Shown: positions 8,178 through 15,308, counted from the first letter of the stretch. The stretch: DNA of 16,774 nucleotides from DSNY01 sp016861185 (GCA_030263275.1 SZOR01000090.1:1-16774), one strand, 5' to 3'. Notes: generated by a model not told the origin, from the letters alone. Made by a program: numbers and translations.

Positions 8178-8214
8178 GCGCATGCCACGCATGCGCGCGC
8201 CGCATCCGGCGCGC
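8178..8214 (-). terminator. two tandem perfect stem-loops after trmJ
   Basis: Two perfect inverted repeats stand side by side just downstream of the trmJ stop (8219-8221): GCGCGCCG / CGGCGCGC (8195-8202 and 8207-8214, loop 4 bases) and GCGCATGC / GCATGCGC (8178-8185 and 8189-8196, loop 3 bases). They share two bases at the junction, so they may fold alternately. No U tract follows in the trmJ direction. They could mark the transcript end or protect the 3' end. A structural call only. Confidence 0.4.
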
Positions 8215-8218
8215 AACT

Positions 8219-9028
8219 TCAGCGCGCGCCCTGCTTGCGGCCGCGGCGCTCGTCCTTGCGGCTTTCGATCGCCGCGCACACGCCGCGCAGGATGTCGATC
8301 TCGCTCTGCGTCGGCCGCGCGCGCGCGAACAGCCGGCGCAGCCGCGCCATCAGGTGCTTGGGCTCGGCGGGATCGTGGTAGCCGATCGCCGTCAGCGCGC
8401 GCTCCAGGTGCGCGAGCATGCCTTCGGTCGCCTCCACGCTCGCCGGCGGCTCGGCCGCGAAGCGATCGTGCGGCACCGCCGCCGAATGCAGCGCGAGCCG
8501 GCATTCGTAGGCCGCGACCTGCACCGCCTGTGCGAGATTCAGCGACGGATGCGCCGGGTCGGCCGGGATCGCGCAGCACGCGTGACAGCGTTCGACGTCC
8601 TCGTTCTGCAGTCCGCTGCGCTCGGTGCCGAAGACGAACGCGACTTCGGCACCGACTCCGCCGCCCGCATCGAGCAGGGTCCGCGCTTCCGCGGCCGCGG
8701 CGCGCAGATCGACGAATCGCGGACCGAACTCGCGCGAATAGCCGGTCATCGCAAGCGCGAAGTGCACGCCGCGCAGCGCGTCGACGAGATCCGGGTGCAC
8801 GGTGGCCCGCTGCAGCACGTCGGCCGCACCGGCGGCGAAGGCGACGGCTTCGGCATGCGACTTGAAGTCGGGTTCGCGCGGCGCCACCACGGCGAGCCGA
8901 GCGAATCCCATCGTCTTGATCGCGCGCGCCGCCGCGCCGATGTTGCCGGGATGGCTCGGCGCGACCATCACGAAGCGCACGCGCGCCGCGCGCTGAGCGA
9001 ACTCGTTCGACGGGTCGGGTCGGACCAT
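8219..9028 (-). CDS. trmJ: tRNA (cytidine/uridine-32-2'-O)-methyltransferase, TrmH/TrmJ family
   Basis: TrmJ methylates the 2'-OH of nucleotide 32 in several tRNAs using S-adenosylmethionine. The 269-aa product from ATG 9028 has the SPOUT N-terminal block VRFVMVAPSHPGNIGAAARA (17-36, with the conserved N29 and R35), the cofactor-site block FVFGTERSGLQNED (131-144) and the trefoil-knot segment IPADPAHPSLNLAQAVQVAAYE (154-175). A basic C-terminal tail of about 70 residues follows. The same frame stays open far upstream, antisense to suhB and mutS, but only this part is conserved. It is divergent from suhB and lies upstream of cysE, an arrangement I recall from Burkholderiales. The family is secure; position-32 specificity is inferred. 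Confidence 0.93.
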   Translation of the reverse strand: MVRPDPSNEFAQRAARVRFVMVAPSHPGNIGAAARAIKTMGFARLAVVAPREPDFKSHAEAVAFAAGAADVLQRATVHPDLVDALRGVHFALAMTGYSREFGPRFVDLRAAAAEARTLLDAGGGVGAEVAFVFGTERSGLQNEDVERCHACCAIPADPAHPSLNLAQAVQVAAYECRLALHSAAVPHDRFAAEPPASVEATEGMLAHLERALTAIGYHDPAEPKHLMARLRRLFARARPTQSEIDILRGVCAAIESRKDERRGRKQGAR

Positions 9029-9040
9029 TGGGTCGGAAAC

Positions 9041-9048
9041 ATTACAAT
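9041..9048. promoter_or_regulatory. shared -10 region between trmJ and suhB
   Basis: ATTACAAT contains TACAAT on the plus strand (9043-9048), 67 bases before the suhB ATG. On the minus strand it contains TGTAAT (9046-9041), only 12 bases before the trmJ ATG. It is the only A/T-rich stretch in the divergent gap. No good -35 hexamer is seen for either direction. Confidence 0.4.
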
Positions 9049-9115
9049 CCGCGCAGTCTAGCGATGCGAGGTCGGTCAGCCGCATCGCTCCGCTCCTTCC
9101 ACAAGCCGAAGCCCC

Positions 9116-9928
9116 ATGCACCCGATGCTGAACACGGCCGTCAAGGCCGCCCGCAAGGCCGGCGCGATCATCAATCGCGCAAGCCTCGACCTCGATCTGA
9201 TCCGCGTGGCCAGCAAGGGGCGCAGCGACTTCGTCACCGAAGTCGATCGCGCGGCGGAGGAAGCGATCATCGACGTGCTGAAGACCGCCTATCCGCACCA
9301 CGCGGTGCTCGCCGAGGAGTCCGGCGCGAGCAATCCGGAGGGCGGTCAGGAATACACCTGGATCATCGATCCGCTCGACGGCACGACCAACTTCATCCAC
9401 GGCTTTCCGCAGTACGCGGTGTCGATCGCGCTCCAGCACGCGGGCCACATCACGCAGGCGGTCGTCTACGACCCGACGCGCAACGAGCTGTTCACCGCGT
9501 CGCGCGGGCGCGGCGCATTCCTCAACGACCGGCGCATCCGCGTCAGCCGCCGCACGCATCTGCGCGAGAGCCTGATCGGCACCGGCTTTCCGTTCCGCCA
9601 ACTGGACCATCTCGACGAATACGTGCGGATGTTCAAGCGCATCACCGAGGAGACCGCGGGCATCCGCCGCCCTGGCGCGGCGGCGCTCGACCTCGCCTAC
9701 GTCGCCGCGGGTCGCCTCGATGGCTTCTGGGAATTCGGCCTGTCGCCTTGGGACGTCGCCGCCGGCAGCCTGCTGATCGTCGAGGCGGGCGGCATGGTCG
9801 CCGACTTCGACGGCGAGCAGAGCTGGCTCGAATGCGGGCAGATCGTCTGCGGCACGCCCAAGGTGTTCACGCAGCTGCTGAAGCTCGTGCAGGAAGTGCA
9901 CGTCAAGGGCGCGCGCACCGAAGCCTGA
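9116..9928 (+). CDS. suhB: inositol-1-monophosphatase family protein SuhB
   Basis: This is a Mg-dependent inositol monophosphatase-fold enzyme. In E. coli SuhB also joins the Nus complex that aids ribosomal RNA synthesis. The 270-aa protein has the complete metal site: LAEESG (E67/E68), IDPLDGTTNFIHGFP (D85, D88 and the DGT turn) and SPWDVAAG (D213). Length matches E. coli SuhB (267 aa). ATG 9116 was chosen because MHPMLNTAVKAARKAG matches the family N-terminus. A TACAAT box lies 67 bases upstream, giving a ~60-base leader. mutS begins 48 bases after its stop. The family is secure; whether phosphatase or Nus role dominates is not visible. Confidence 0.96.
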   Translation: MHPMLNTAVKAARKAGAIINRASLDLDLIRVASKGRSDFVTEVDRAAEEAIIDVLKTAYPHHAVLAEESGASNPEGGQEYTWIIDPLDGTTNFIHGFPQYAVSIALQHAGHITQAVVYDPTRNELFTASRGRGAFLNDRRIRVSRRTHLRESLIGTGFPFRQLDHLDEYVRMFKRITEETAGIRRPGAAALDLAYVAAGRLDGFWEFGLSPWDVAAGSLLIVEAGGMVADFDGEQSWLECGQIVCGTPKVFTQLLKLVQEVHVKGARTEA

Positions 9929-9976
9929 CGCGTACGAGCGCTGCGTTCGCCGCGCCCGCCGTCCCTGCCGAATCCG

Positions 9977-12556
9977 ATGCCGACCCCGGTCGAACACACG
10001 CCCGTGATGCAGCAGTACCTGCGCATCAAGGCGCAGTACCCGAACCTGCTGCTGTTCTACCGGATGGGCGACTTCTACGAGCTGTTCTACGAGGATGCCG
10101 AGAAAGCGGCGAAGCTGCTCAACATCACGCTGACCTCGCGCGGGTCCTCGGGCGGCGGTCGCGTCGCGATGGCGGGCGTGCCGGTCGTTTCGGTCGAGCA
10201 GTACCTCGCGCGGCTCGTCAAGCTCGGCGAGTCGGTCGCGATCTGCGAGCAGATCGGCGATCCGGCCACCTCGAAGGGTCCGGTCGAACGCAAGGTCGTA
10301 CGCGTCGTCACGCCCGGCACGCTGACCGACACGGGACTGCTCGCCGACAAGGCCGACGCCGCGCTCGCGGCGATCGCTTTCGACGGATCGCGGCGCGACA
10401 GGCGCGATGGCGTCGGCATCGCCTGGCTCGTGCTCGCCAGCGGCGACCTGCGCGCCACCGAGACGACGGCCGATCGACTGACTTCCGAGCTGGCGCGGAT
10501 CGCGCCTTCGGAGATCCTGGTCGCGGAAAGCGCGCGCGAGCGACTCGCTGCCGCGGCGCCGGTGCAGTCCGTCCCCGACTGGCATTTCGACGCGCAGCGC
10601 GGCGCGCAGCTTCTGCGCGAGCAGCTCGGCGTGGCCACATTGCAGGCGTTCGGCGTCGACGACCGCCCTGCCCTGCTCGCCGCCTGCGGTGCGCTGCTGG
10701 CGTACGCGCAGCAGACGCAAAGCGAACGGCTCGCGCACGTGACGACGCTGCGCGTCGAGTCCGAATCCGAGTTCGTCGCGCTCGACGCGGTCACGCGCCG
10801 CAACCTCGAGCTGACCGAGCCGCTGCGCGGCGACGACGGCCCGACGCTCTTCAAGGTGCTCGATCGCTGCACGACCGGGATGGGCAGCCGCAGGTTGCGC
10901 CACTGGCTGCATCATCCGCTGCGCGACGCGGCGGCGGCCTCGGCGCGGCATGCGGTGATCGAGGCGCTGCTCGACGCGGGACTCGCGCCGCGCATCGCCG
11001 AAGGTTTGCGGCACGTACCGGACCTGGACCGCATCGCCGCACGCGTGGCGCTGAAGAGCGTGCGGCCGCGCGAGCTCGCCGCACTCAGGGATGCGCTGCC
11101 GCGGATCGAGGCGCTGCGCGGCGCGCTCGCCACGGTCGACGCGCCGCTTGCGCGGACGCTCGTCGACGCGATGGCGCTGCCGGCCGGGTTGCACGAAACG
11201 CTTGTGCGCACGCTGCTCGCCGAGCCCGCGCACTCCCCGCGCGACGGCGACGTGATCGCGGCCGGCTTCGACGCGGAACTGGACGAGCTGCGCGCGCTGC
11301 GCGACAACGCGGGGCAGTTCCTGGTCGATCTCGAGGCGCGCGAGCGCGAACGCACCGGCATCGCCAATCTGCGCGTCGAATACAACCGCGTGCACGGCTT
11401 CTACATCGAGGTCACGCACGGCCAGGTCGACAAGGTGCCCGACGGCTACCGGCGGCGGCAGACGCTGAAGAACGCCGAGCGCTACATCACGCCGGAGCTG
11501 AAGGCCTTCGAGGACAAGGCGCTGTCGGCGCAGGAGCGCGCACGGGCACGCGAAAAGGAGTTGTTCGACGCGCTGCTGGAGCGGCTCGCTGCACACGTAG
11601 CGGCGCTGCTGCGCGCGGCCGACGCGGTCGCGAGCTTCGACGCGCTGTCGGCCCTGGCCGCGCATGCAGCCGCGGCCCGCTGGGTGCGGCCCGAGCTGAC
11701 GGCCGAGCCCGGCCTCGAGATCGTCGGCGCGCGCCACCCGGTCGTCGAGCGCGAGATCGAAGCCTACGTGCCGAACGACTGCCGGCTCGGTCCGTCGCGC
11801 CGGCTGCTGGTGATCACCGGGCCGAACATGGGCGGCAAGTCGACCTACATGCGCTCGATCGCGCTGATCGCGCTGCTGGCCTATTGCGGCAGCTTCGTGC
11901 CGGCGACGAGCGCGCGGCTCGGACCGATCGACCGGATCCTCACGCGCATCGGCGCGGCCGACGATCTGGCGCGCGGCGCCTCCACCTTCATGGTCGAAAT
12001 GACCGAGGCGGCGGCGATCCTCAACGCCGCCACCGAAGAAAGCCTCGTGCTGATGGACGAGATCGGCCGCGGCACCTCGACCTTCGACGGCATGGCGCTC
12101 GCCGCGGCGATCGCGCGCGAGCTGGTCGAGCGCAACCGCTGCTACACGCTGTTCGCGACGCACTACTTCGAGCTGACGCAGCTCGCCGAGACGCTGCCCG
12201 AAGTCGCCAACGTGCACGTCGCCGCCGCCGAATCGCGCGGCAAGGTCGTTTTCCTGCACGAGGTGCGCGAAGGTCCCGCGAGCCAGAGCTACGGGCTCGC
12301 GGTCGCGCAGCTCGCGGGCGTGGCCCCGGCGGTGGTGCGGCGCGCGCGCAGCCTGCTGGTGCAGCTCGAGGAGCGCGCGGCCGGCACGCGGCCGCAGCTC
12401 GACTTGTTCACGGCGACGGCGCCGAACCCCGCTCCCGTCGAAGATCCCGCGCACGACCCGCTGCGCGAGCGGCTCGCCGCGCTCGACCTCGACGCGCTCG
12501 CCCCGCGCGACGCGCTCGCGCTGCTGTACGAGCTGAAGGATCTGGCGCGCGACTGA
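9977..12556 (+). CDS. mutS: DNA mismatch repair protein MutS
   Basis: MutS recognises mismatches and small loops and recruits MutL in an ATP-dependent way. The 859-aa protein is full length (E. coli 853 aa). The mismatch-reading Phe-X-Glu motif is F33-Y34-E35 in RMGDFYELFYEDA. The connector, core and clamp domains follow. The ATPase domain has Walker A GPNMGGKST (615-623), Walker B LVLMDEIGRGTST (690-702, D694-E695) and the ATHYFEL segment. The C-terminus (LAPRDALALLYELKDL) retains the tetramerisation-type helix. No clear Shine-Dalgarno precedes ATG 9977. It may be co-transcribed with suhB. Its stop lies 7 bases from the convergent FKBP gene stop. Identity is very secure. Confidence 0.98.
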   Translation: MPTPVEHTPVMQQYLRIKAQYPNLLLFYRMGDFYELFYEDAEKAAKLLNITLTSRGSSGGGRVAMAGVPVVSVEQYLARLVKLGESVAICEQIGDPATSKGPVERKVVRVVTPGTLTDTGLLADKADAALAAIAFDGSRRDRRDGVGIAWLVLASGDLRATETTADRLTSELARIAPSEILVAESARERLAAAAPVQSVPDWHFDAQRGAQLLREQLGVATLQAFGVDDRPALLAACGALLAYAQQTQSERLAHVTTLRVESESEFVALDAVTRRNLELTEPLRGDDGPTLFKVLDRCTTGMGSRRLRHWLHHPLRDAAAASARHAVIEALLDAGLAPRIAEGLRHVPDLDRIAARVALKSVRPRELAALRDALPRIEALRGALATVDAPLARTLVDAMALPAGLHETLVRTLLAEPAHSPRDGDVIAAGFDAELDELRALRDNAGQFLVDLEARERERTGIANLRVEYNRVHGFYIEVTHGQVDKVPDGYRRRQTLKNAERYITPELKAFEDKALSAQERARAREKELFDALLERLAAHVAALLRAADAVASFDALSALAAHAAAARWVRPELTAEPGLEIVGARHPVVEREIEAYVPNDCRLGPSRRLLVITGPNMGGKSTYMRSIALIALLAYCGSFVPATSARLGPIDRILTRIGAADDLARGASTFMVEMTEAAAILNAATEESLVLMDEIGRGTSTFDGMALAAAIARELVERNRCYTLFATHYFELTQLAETLPEVANVHVAAAESRGKVVFLHEVREGPASQSYGLAVAQLAGVAPAVVRRARSLLVQLEERAAGTRPQLDLFTATAPNPAPVEDPAHDPLRERLAALDLDALAPRDALALLYELKDLARD

Positions 12557-12568
12557 CGGGGCGTCAGT
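12552..12568. other. 7-bp perfect inverted repeat enclosing both convergent stop codons
   Basis: ACTGACG (12552-12558), GGG, CGTCAGT (12562-12568). The mutS TGA (12554-12556) and the FKBP-gene TGA (complement at 12564-12566) lie symmetrically in the two arms. It could form the same hairpin in both transcripts. There is no flanking T run on either strand. Confidence 0.45.
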
Positions 12569-13085
12569 GCTCGTGCCCGTCGCCGTCGTGCAAGTCGTGC
12601 GGCGCGACCGGGCGCAGGAAGTCGGGCACCTGCGGCGCTTCGGCCTGCGCGAGCTCTTCGACGCTTGCGGCTTCGACGCCCAGCACCTTGATGTCGAAGC
12701 GCAGCGCCATGCCCGCCAGCGGGTGGTTGCCGTCGAGCACGGCGACGTTGTCCGCGACATCGGTCACGCGGTAGATCCGCGTGTCGCCGACTGTGCCCGG
12801 CAGCCCTCCGACCTGCATGCCGACCGTCACGTCGCGGCCGATCCGGTCGCGCTCGACGACGTGCACGAGTTGCGCGTCGAAGTCGCCGAACGCCTGCTCG
12901 GGCTCGAGCCGCAGCGACAACTCGTCGCCGACCGCCTTGCCTTCGAGCGCCCGCTCGACCGCGGGAAAGATGTCGTTGGCGCCGTGCAGGTAGACGAGCG
13001 GCGCTTCGCTCGCTTCGAGCAGGTTGCCCTGCGCGTCGAACATCCTCACCTGCAGCGACACCAGCATGCCGCGCGCGATGTGCAT
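12564..13085 (-). CDS. slyD: FKBP-type peptidyl-prolyl isomerase, SlyD-like
   Basis: SlyD-type FKBPs are cytosolic folding helpers, some with nickel-binding tails. The 173-aa protein has the split FKBP domain: the N-terminal part MLVSLQVRMFDAQGNLLEAS with YLHG (32-35) and IFPAVERALEG (39-49); an insert-in-flap segment after AFGDFD (65-70, about 70-115); then the closing strands DGNHPLAGMALRFDIKVLGV (118-137). The C-terminus ends HDLHDGDGHEH, a short four-histidine tail rather than the long His/Cys tail of E. coli SlyD, so strong nickel storage is less likely. GGAG six bases before ATG 13085 supports this start over the internal Met at residue 7. It is convergent with mutS and divergent from the cupin gene. 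Family secure; the name slyD is by domain layout. Confidence 0.88.
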   Translation of the reverse strand: MHIARGMLVSLQVRMFDAQGNLLEASEAPLVYLHGANDIFPAVERALEGKAVGDELSLRLEPEQAFGDFDAQLVHVVERDRIGRDVTVGMQVGGLPGTVGDTRIYRVTDVADNVAVLDGNHPLAGMALRFDIKVLGVEAASVEELAQAEAPQVPDFLRPVAPHDLHDGDGHEH

Positions 13086-13109
13086 CGTGATCTCCGCCGT
13101 GACGAATGC

Positions 13110-13115
13110 ATTATC
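13110..13115 (-). promoter_or_regulatory. candidate -10 box for the slyD-like gene
   Basis: Minus-strand GATAAT (five of six to TATAAT) lies 24 bases before the slyD-like ATG, giving a ~17-base leader that carries the GGAG ribosome binding site. Its -35 position coincides with the -10 box of the divergent cupin gene. Confidence 0.4.
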
Positions 13116-13131
13116 CGCGCAGGCGCCTTCC

Positions 13132-13137
13132 TATAAT
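13132..13137 (+). promoter_or_regulatory. consensus -10 box directly before the cupin gene
   Basis: A perfect TATAAT ends 7 bases before the ATG at 13145. Transcription from it would start at or within a base or two of the ATG, giving a leaderless message. No Shine-Dalgarno precedes this ATG. The expected -35 region (about 13109-13114) is not a TTGACA match and coincides with the -10 box of the divergent gene. Confidence 0.5.
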
Positions 13138-13144
13138 CGCCCGC

Positions 13145-14305
13145 ATGTCCGTACCTCGACCGCTGCGCGCGCTGGGCAAGCTGCCGGTCGAGGAGTTCAT
13201 GCGGCGCTACTGGCAGAAGCGCCCGCTGCTGCTGCGGCAGGCGATTCCCGCGTTGCGCTCGCCGGTCGCCCCCGAACGGCTGTTCGCGCTGGCCGCGCGC
13301 GACGAGGTCGAGTCGCGGCTTGTCACCGCTTTCGGCGGGCGCTGGCGGCTCGCGCACGGGCCGTTCGCCGCGGGCAGGCTGCCTTCGCTGCGCCGGCACG
13401 GATGGACGCTGCTCGTGCAAGGCGTCAATCTGCACGACGAAGCCGCCGACGAACTGCTCGCGCGCTTCCGCTTCCTGCCCGACGCGCGGCTCGACGATCT
13501 GATGGCGAGCTACGCCACCGACGGCGGCGGGGTCGGGCCTCACGTCGATTCGTACGACGTGTTCCTCGTGCAGACATACGGCCGGCGGCGCTGGCGCATC
13601 GGCCGGCAGCGGGATCTGCGTCTCGTGTCGGGGCTGCCGCTGAAGATCCTCGCCGACTTCCGCCCGACGCACGAATGGGTGCTCGAGCCGGGCGACCTGC
13701 TGTATCTGCCGCCCGGCGTGGCGCACGAAGGGGTTGCGCTCGGCCAATGCATCACCTGCTCGATCGGCTTTCGCGCGCCGGCATGGCAGGAACTCGTCGA
13801 GCCCTGGTTCACCGCGCTCGCCGAGCGCGCCCGCATCGACGGCCGCTACCGCGATCCGCAACTGCGGCCGACGCGCCGGCCCGGCCAACTGCCTGCCGAG
13901 ATGCGCGCCGCGGCCCTGCAGGCGCTCGGCCGCATCCGGCCGACGGCGCGCGACGCGGCGCGTGCGCTGCTCGCGCAGCTTTCCGAGCCCAAGCCGCACG
14001 TCGCGTTCGATCGTCCGGCGCGACCGCTCGGCGCCGCGCGTTTTGCCGCCGCTGCGCGCGAACGCGGACTGCGGCTCGATGCGCGCACGCGGTTGCTGTA
14101 CGACGGCGCCGACGCGGCGATCAACGGGGAATGCTTCGAATTCGCCGATCGCCGCGCCGCCGCCTTGCTGCGCGCGCTCGCCGACCGGCGCGCGCTCGAC
14201 GACGCTTCGTTGCGTGCGCTCGATTCGCCGCTGCTGGCGCGGTTGCACGAGTGGTATGTTGCCGGCTGGCTGCATCTGCGCGGCCGCGCGGAGACGGACG
14301 CATGA
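13145..14305 (+). CDS. JmjC/cupin 2-oxoglutarate oxygenase, RoxA/YcfD-like (ribosomal protein L16 arginine hydroxylase family)
   Basis: In E. coli this family (RoxA/YcfD) hydroxylates an arginine of ribosomal protein L16 using Fe(II), 2-oxoglutarate and O2. The 386-aa protein has the N-terminal block FMRRYWQKRPLLLRQA (18-33), the iron triad H133-X-D135 in GPHVDSYDVF and H194 in LPPGVAHEGV, and the helical/winged C-terminal part expected for the dimerising domain. The frame is open to 13106, but a consensus TATAAT overlaps that extension, so ATG 13145 is preferred even though it lacks a ribosome binding site. The stop overlaps the next gene by four bases (ATGA). The fold and iron site are secure; the L16 substrate is inferred. 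Confidence 0.9.
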   Translation: MSVPRPLRALGKLPVEEFMRRYWQKRPLLLRQAIPALRSPVAPERLFALAARDEVESRLVTAFGGRWRLAHGPFAAGRLPSLRRHGWTLLVQGVNLHDEAADELLARFRFLPDARLDDLMASYATDGGGVGPHVDSYDVFLVQTYGRRRWRIGRQRDLRLVSGLPLKILADFRPTHEWVLEPGDLLYLPPGVAHEGVALGQCITCSIGFRAPAWQELVEPWFTALAERARIDGRYRDPQLRPTRRPGQLPAEMRAAALQALGRIRPTARDAARALLAQLSEPKPHVAFDRPARPLGAARFAAAARERGLRLDARTRLLYDGADAAINGECFEFADRRAAALLRALADRRALDDASLRALDSPLLARLHEWYVAGWLHLRGRAETDA

Positions 14306-14814
14306 CGATCGACGAACTGCGGATCGAGGATCCGCGCCCGCAGCGGGCCTGGGTCACGTCGCGCCACGACGTGCCGCGCGCGGTCGCACTCGTCCTCGGC
14401 AGCGCGCAGCGCATCGTGCGCGCGATGCAGCGCGATCTCGCGCCGTTCGAGCTGTCGACGATCGCCGCGACCGAGCAGATCGAGCGCTTTCTCCTCGCGC
14501 ATCGCAGCGCGCGCGTGCGGCTGCTGGTCGACGACGTCGCGTGGCTCGAAGCGGGTGCGGCGCGGCTGCGCCAGCTTCAGCGCTTCTTCCCGCACGCGAT
14601 CGAAATGCGCGTCGCGTCCGAAGACGACGCGGTCGGCGACGATGCCTGCCTGCTCGCCGACGCGCGCCACGCGCTGCTGCTCACGCCGACCACGCAGGGG
14701 CTCGGCGATCTGTGGCTCAACCACGAGCCGCATGCGCAAACGTGGGCGGCGCTGTTCGATCGCCGCTGGGAAGCGGCCGCGCACAACCTGCCGGTCGTGC
14801 CGCTCGGACTCTGA
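14302..14814 (+). CDS. uncharacterised protein coupled to the RoxA-like oxygenase (possible DUF7931-type)
   Basis: The 170-aa product has no signal peptide or membrane segment and should be cytosolic. I do not recognise a catalytic motif. The layout resembles, from memory, a proteobacterial domain of unknown function (possibly DUF7931): a helix with SAQRIVRAMQRDLAPFELS, a strand-like RVRLLVDDVAWLEAG, then LRQLQRFFPHAIEMRVAS, a DDACLLADARHALLLTP strand and a terminal FDRRWEAAAHN helix. This alternation suggests an alpha/beta fold loosely like one half of a phospholipase-D domain, but no HKD motif is present. ATG 14302 overlaps the oxygenase stop by four bases, implying coupled translation and perhaps a joint role. 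Coding is well supported by codon use; function is unknown. Confidence 0.82.
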   Translation: MTIDELRIEDPRPQRAWVTSRHDVPRAVALVLGSAQRIVRAMQRDLAPFELSTIAATEQIERFLLAHRSARVRLLVDDVAWLEAGAARLRQLQRFFPHAIEMRVASEDDAVGDDACLLADARHALLLTPTTQGLGDLWLNHEPHAQTWAALFDRRWEAAAHNLPVVPLGL

Positions 14815-14865
14815 TTACACGTTCGAGGTAGTCCGCGAACGCCGCGGTTGTTGCAGCGCGGCAGC

Positions 14866-14871
14866 TATAAT
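14866..14871 (+). promoter_or_regulatory. consensus -10 box for the first Pro/Ala lipoprotein gene
   Basis: A perfect TATAAT lies 100 bases before the ATG at 14972, in the 157-base gap after the uncharacterised gene. Transcription would start near 14878. The -35 region is not a clear match. A dyad GCCGCG/CGCGGC (14841-14846 and 14857-14862) covers the -35/spacer region. Confidence 0.5.
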
Positions 14872-14888
14872 CCGCGTCGATTGCGATT

Positions 14889-14920
14889 GCCGCGTTGCTG
14901 TGCAGTACGAGCAGCGCGGC
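14889..14920 (+). other. leader stem-loop upstream of the first Pro/Ala lipoprotein gene
   Basis: GCCGCGTTGCT (14889-14899) pairs with AGCAGCGCGGC (14910-14920) over 11 positions, one of them a G-U pair, with a 10-base loop. It would sit about ten bases into the predicted transcript and ~50 bases before the start codon, leaving the AAGGGAAA ribosome binding site free. No U tract follows. Confidence 0.45.
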
Positions 14921-14971
14921 GCGCCGATCACTCTGGACTAGTCCTCTTGCTGCTTTGAAGGGAAACCGAGA

Positions 14972-15199
14972 ATGAAGAAGTCGCTGCTCCTCGCTTCGAT
15001 GGTCGTTGCCGTGCTCGCCGCCTGCGGCAAACAGGCGCCCGCCCCGGCTCCGACTCCCGCTCCGGCCCCGGCGCCTGCGCCTGCGCCCGCGCCGGCTCCG
15101 GCCCCCGCGCCGACGGATGCGGCCAAGCCCGCCGAAGCACCGGCTCCGGCCGCCGCACCTGCACCTGCCGAAGCCAAGAAGGAGGAAGCCAAGAAGTAA
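14972..15199 (+). CDS. small proline/alanine-rich lipoprotein (copy 1)
   Basis: The 75-aa product begins MKKSLLLASMVVAVLAAC, a lipoprotein signal with lipobox LAAC and lipidated C18. The residue after C18 is Gly, so outer-membrane sorting by Lol is plausible. Residues 22-47 are nearly pure Pro-Ala dipeptides, then an Ala/Pro/Glu region, ending EAKKEEAKK. No folded domain is recognisable; the PA tract should be an extended, flexible periplasmic spacer and the Lys/Glu tail could contact DNA, peptidoglycan or anionic lipid (inference). The repeat uses mixed Ala and Pro codons, so it is not simple slippage. AAGGGAAA before ATG is a good ribosome binding site. A paralogue follows 206 bases downstream. 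The antisense Gly/Ala frame is a shadow. Function unknown. Confidence 0.85.
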   Translation: MKKSLLLASMVVAVLAACGKQAPAPAPTPAPAPAPAPAPAPAPAPAPTDAAKPAEAPAPAAAPAPAEAKKEEAKK

Positions 15200-15221
15200 T
15201 CGACTCGCTTCTTCCATCACG

Positions 15222-15250
15222 AAAAGGGCCGGCGTACGCCGGCCTTTTTT
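15222..15250 (+). terminator. intrinsic terminator after the first Pro/Ala lipoprotein gene
   Basis: AAAAGGGCCGGCGTAC then GCCGGCCTTTTTT. The G+C core (GGCCGGC with GCCGGCC) closes a short loop and the outer A run pairs into a six-T tract (15245-15250). It starts 22 bases after the stop at 15199. This is the clearest intrinsic terminator in the window and separates the two lipoprotein genes into distinct transcripts. Confidence 0.92.
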
Positions 15251-15308
15251 GCATCCGAGCTGCGCGCCCATCCCACGCCCTTGGGGCGACCGCCCGCGCG
15301 ATCCGCGT

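Noticed and set aside
9029..12760. A very long open frame (over 1200 codons) on the minus strand, antisense to suhB and mutS, continuous with trmJ; and a second, plus-strand frame of similar length over the same stretch.
   Set aside because: Both are out of frame with clearly conserved suhB and mutS. Their translations are Arg/Ala/Gln/Asp-rich with no recognisable domain, as expected where G/C-ending codons make stop codons rare in other frames. Only the trmJ part is real.
15037..15114. Pro/Ala codon repeat considered as a microsatellite or CRISPR-like array.
   Set aside because: The units are 6 bases with irregular synonymous changes and no spacers; it is a coding dipeptide tract.
14938..15192. 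A minus-strand 84-codon frame with a Gly-Ala repeat resembling a silk- or PE-like protein.
   Set aside because: It is the exact antisense of the Pro/Ala lipoprotein gene, which has a lipobox, a ribosome binding site and a following terminator on the plus strand.
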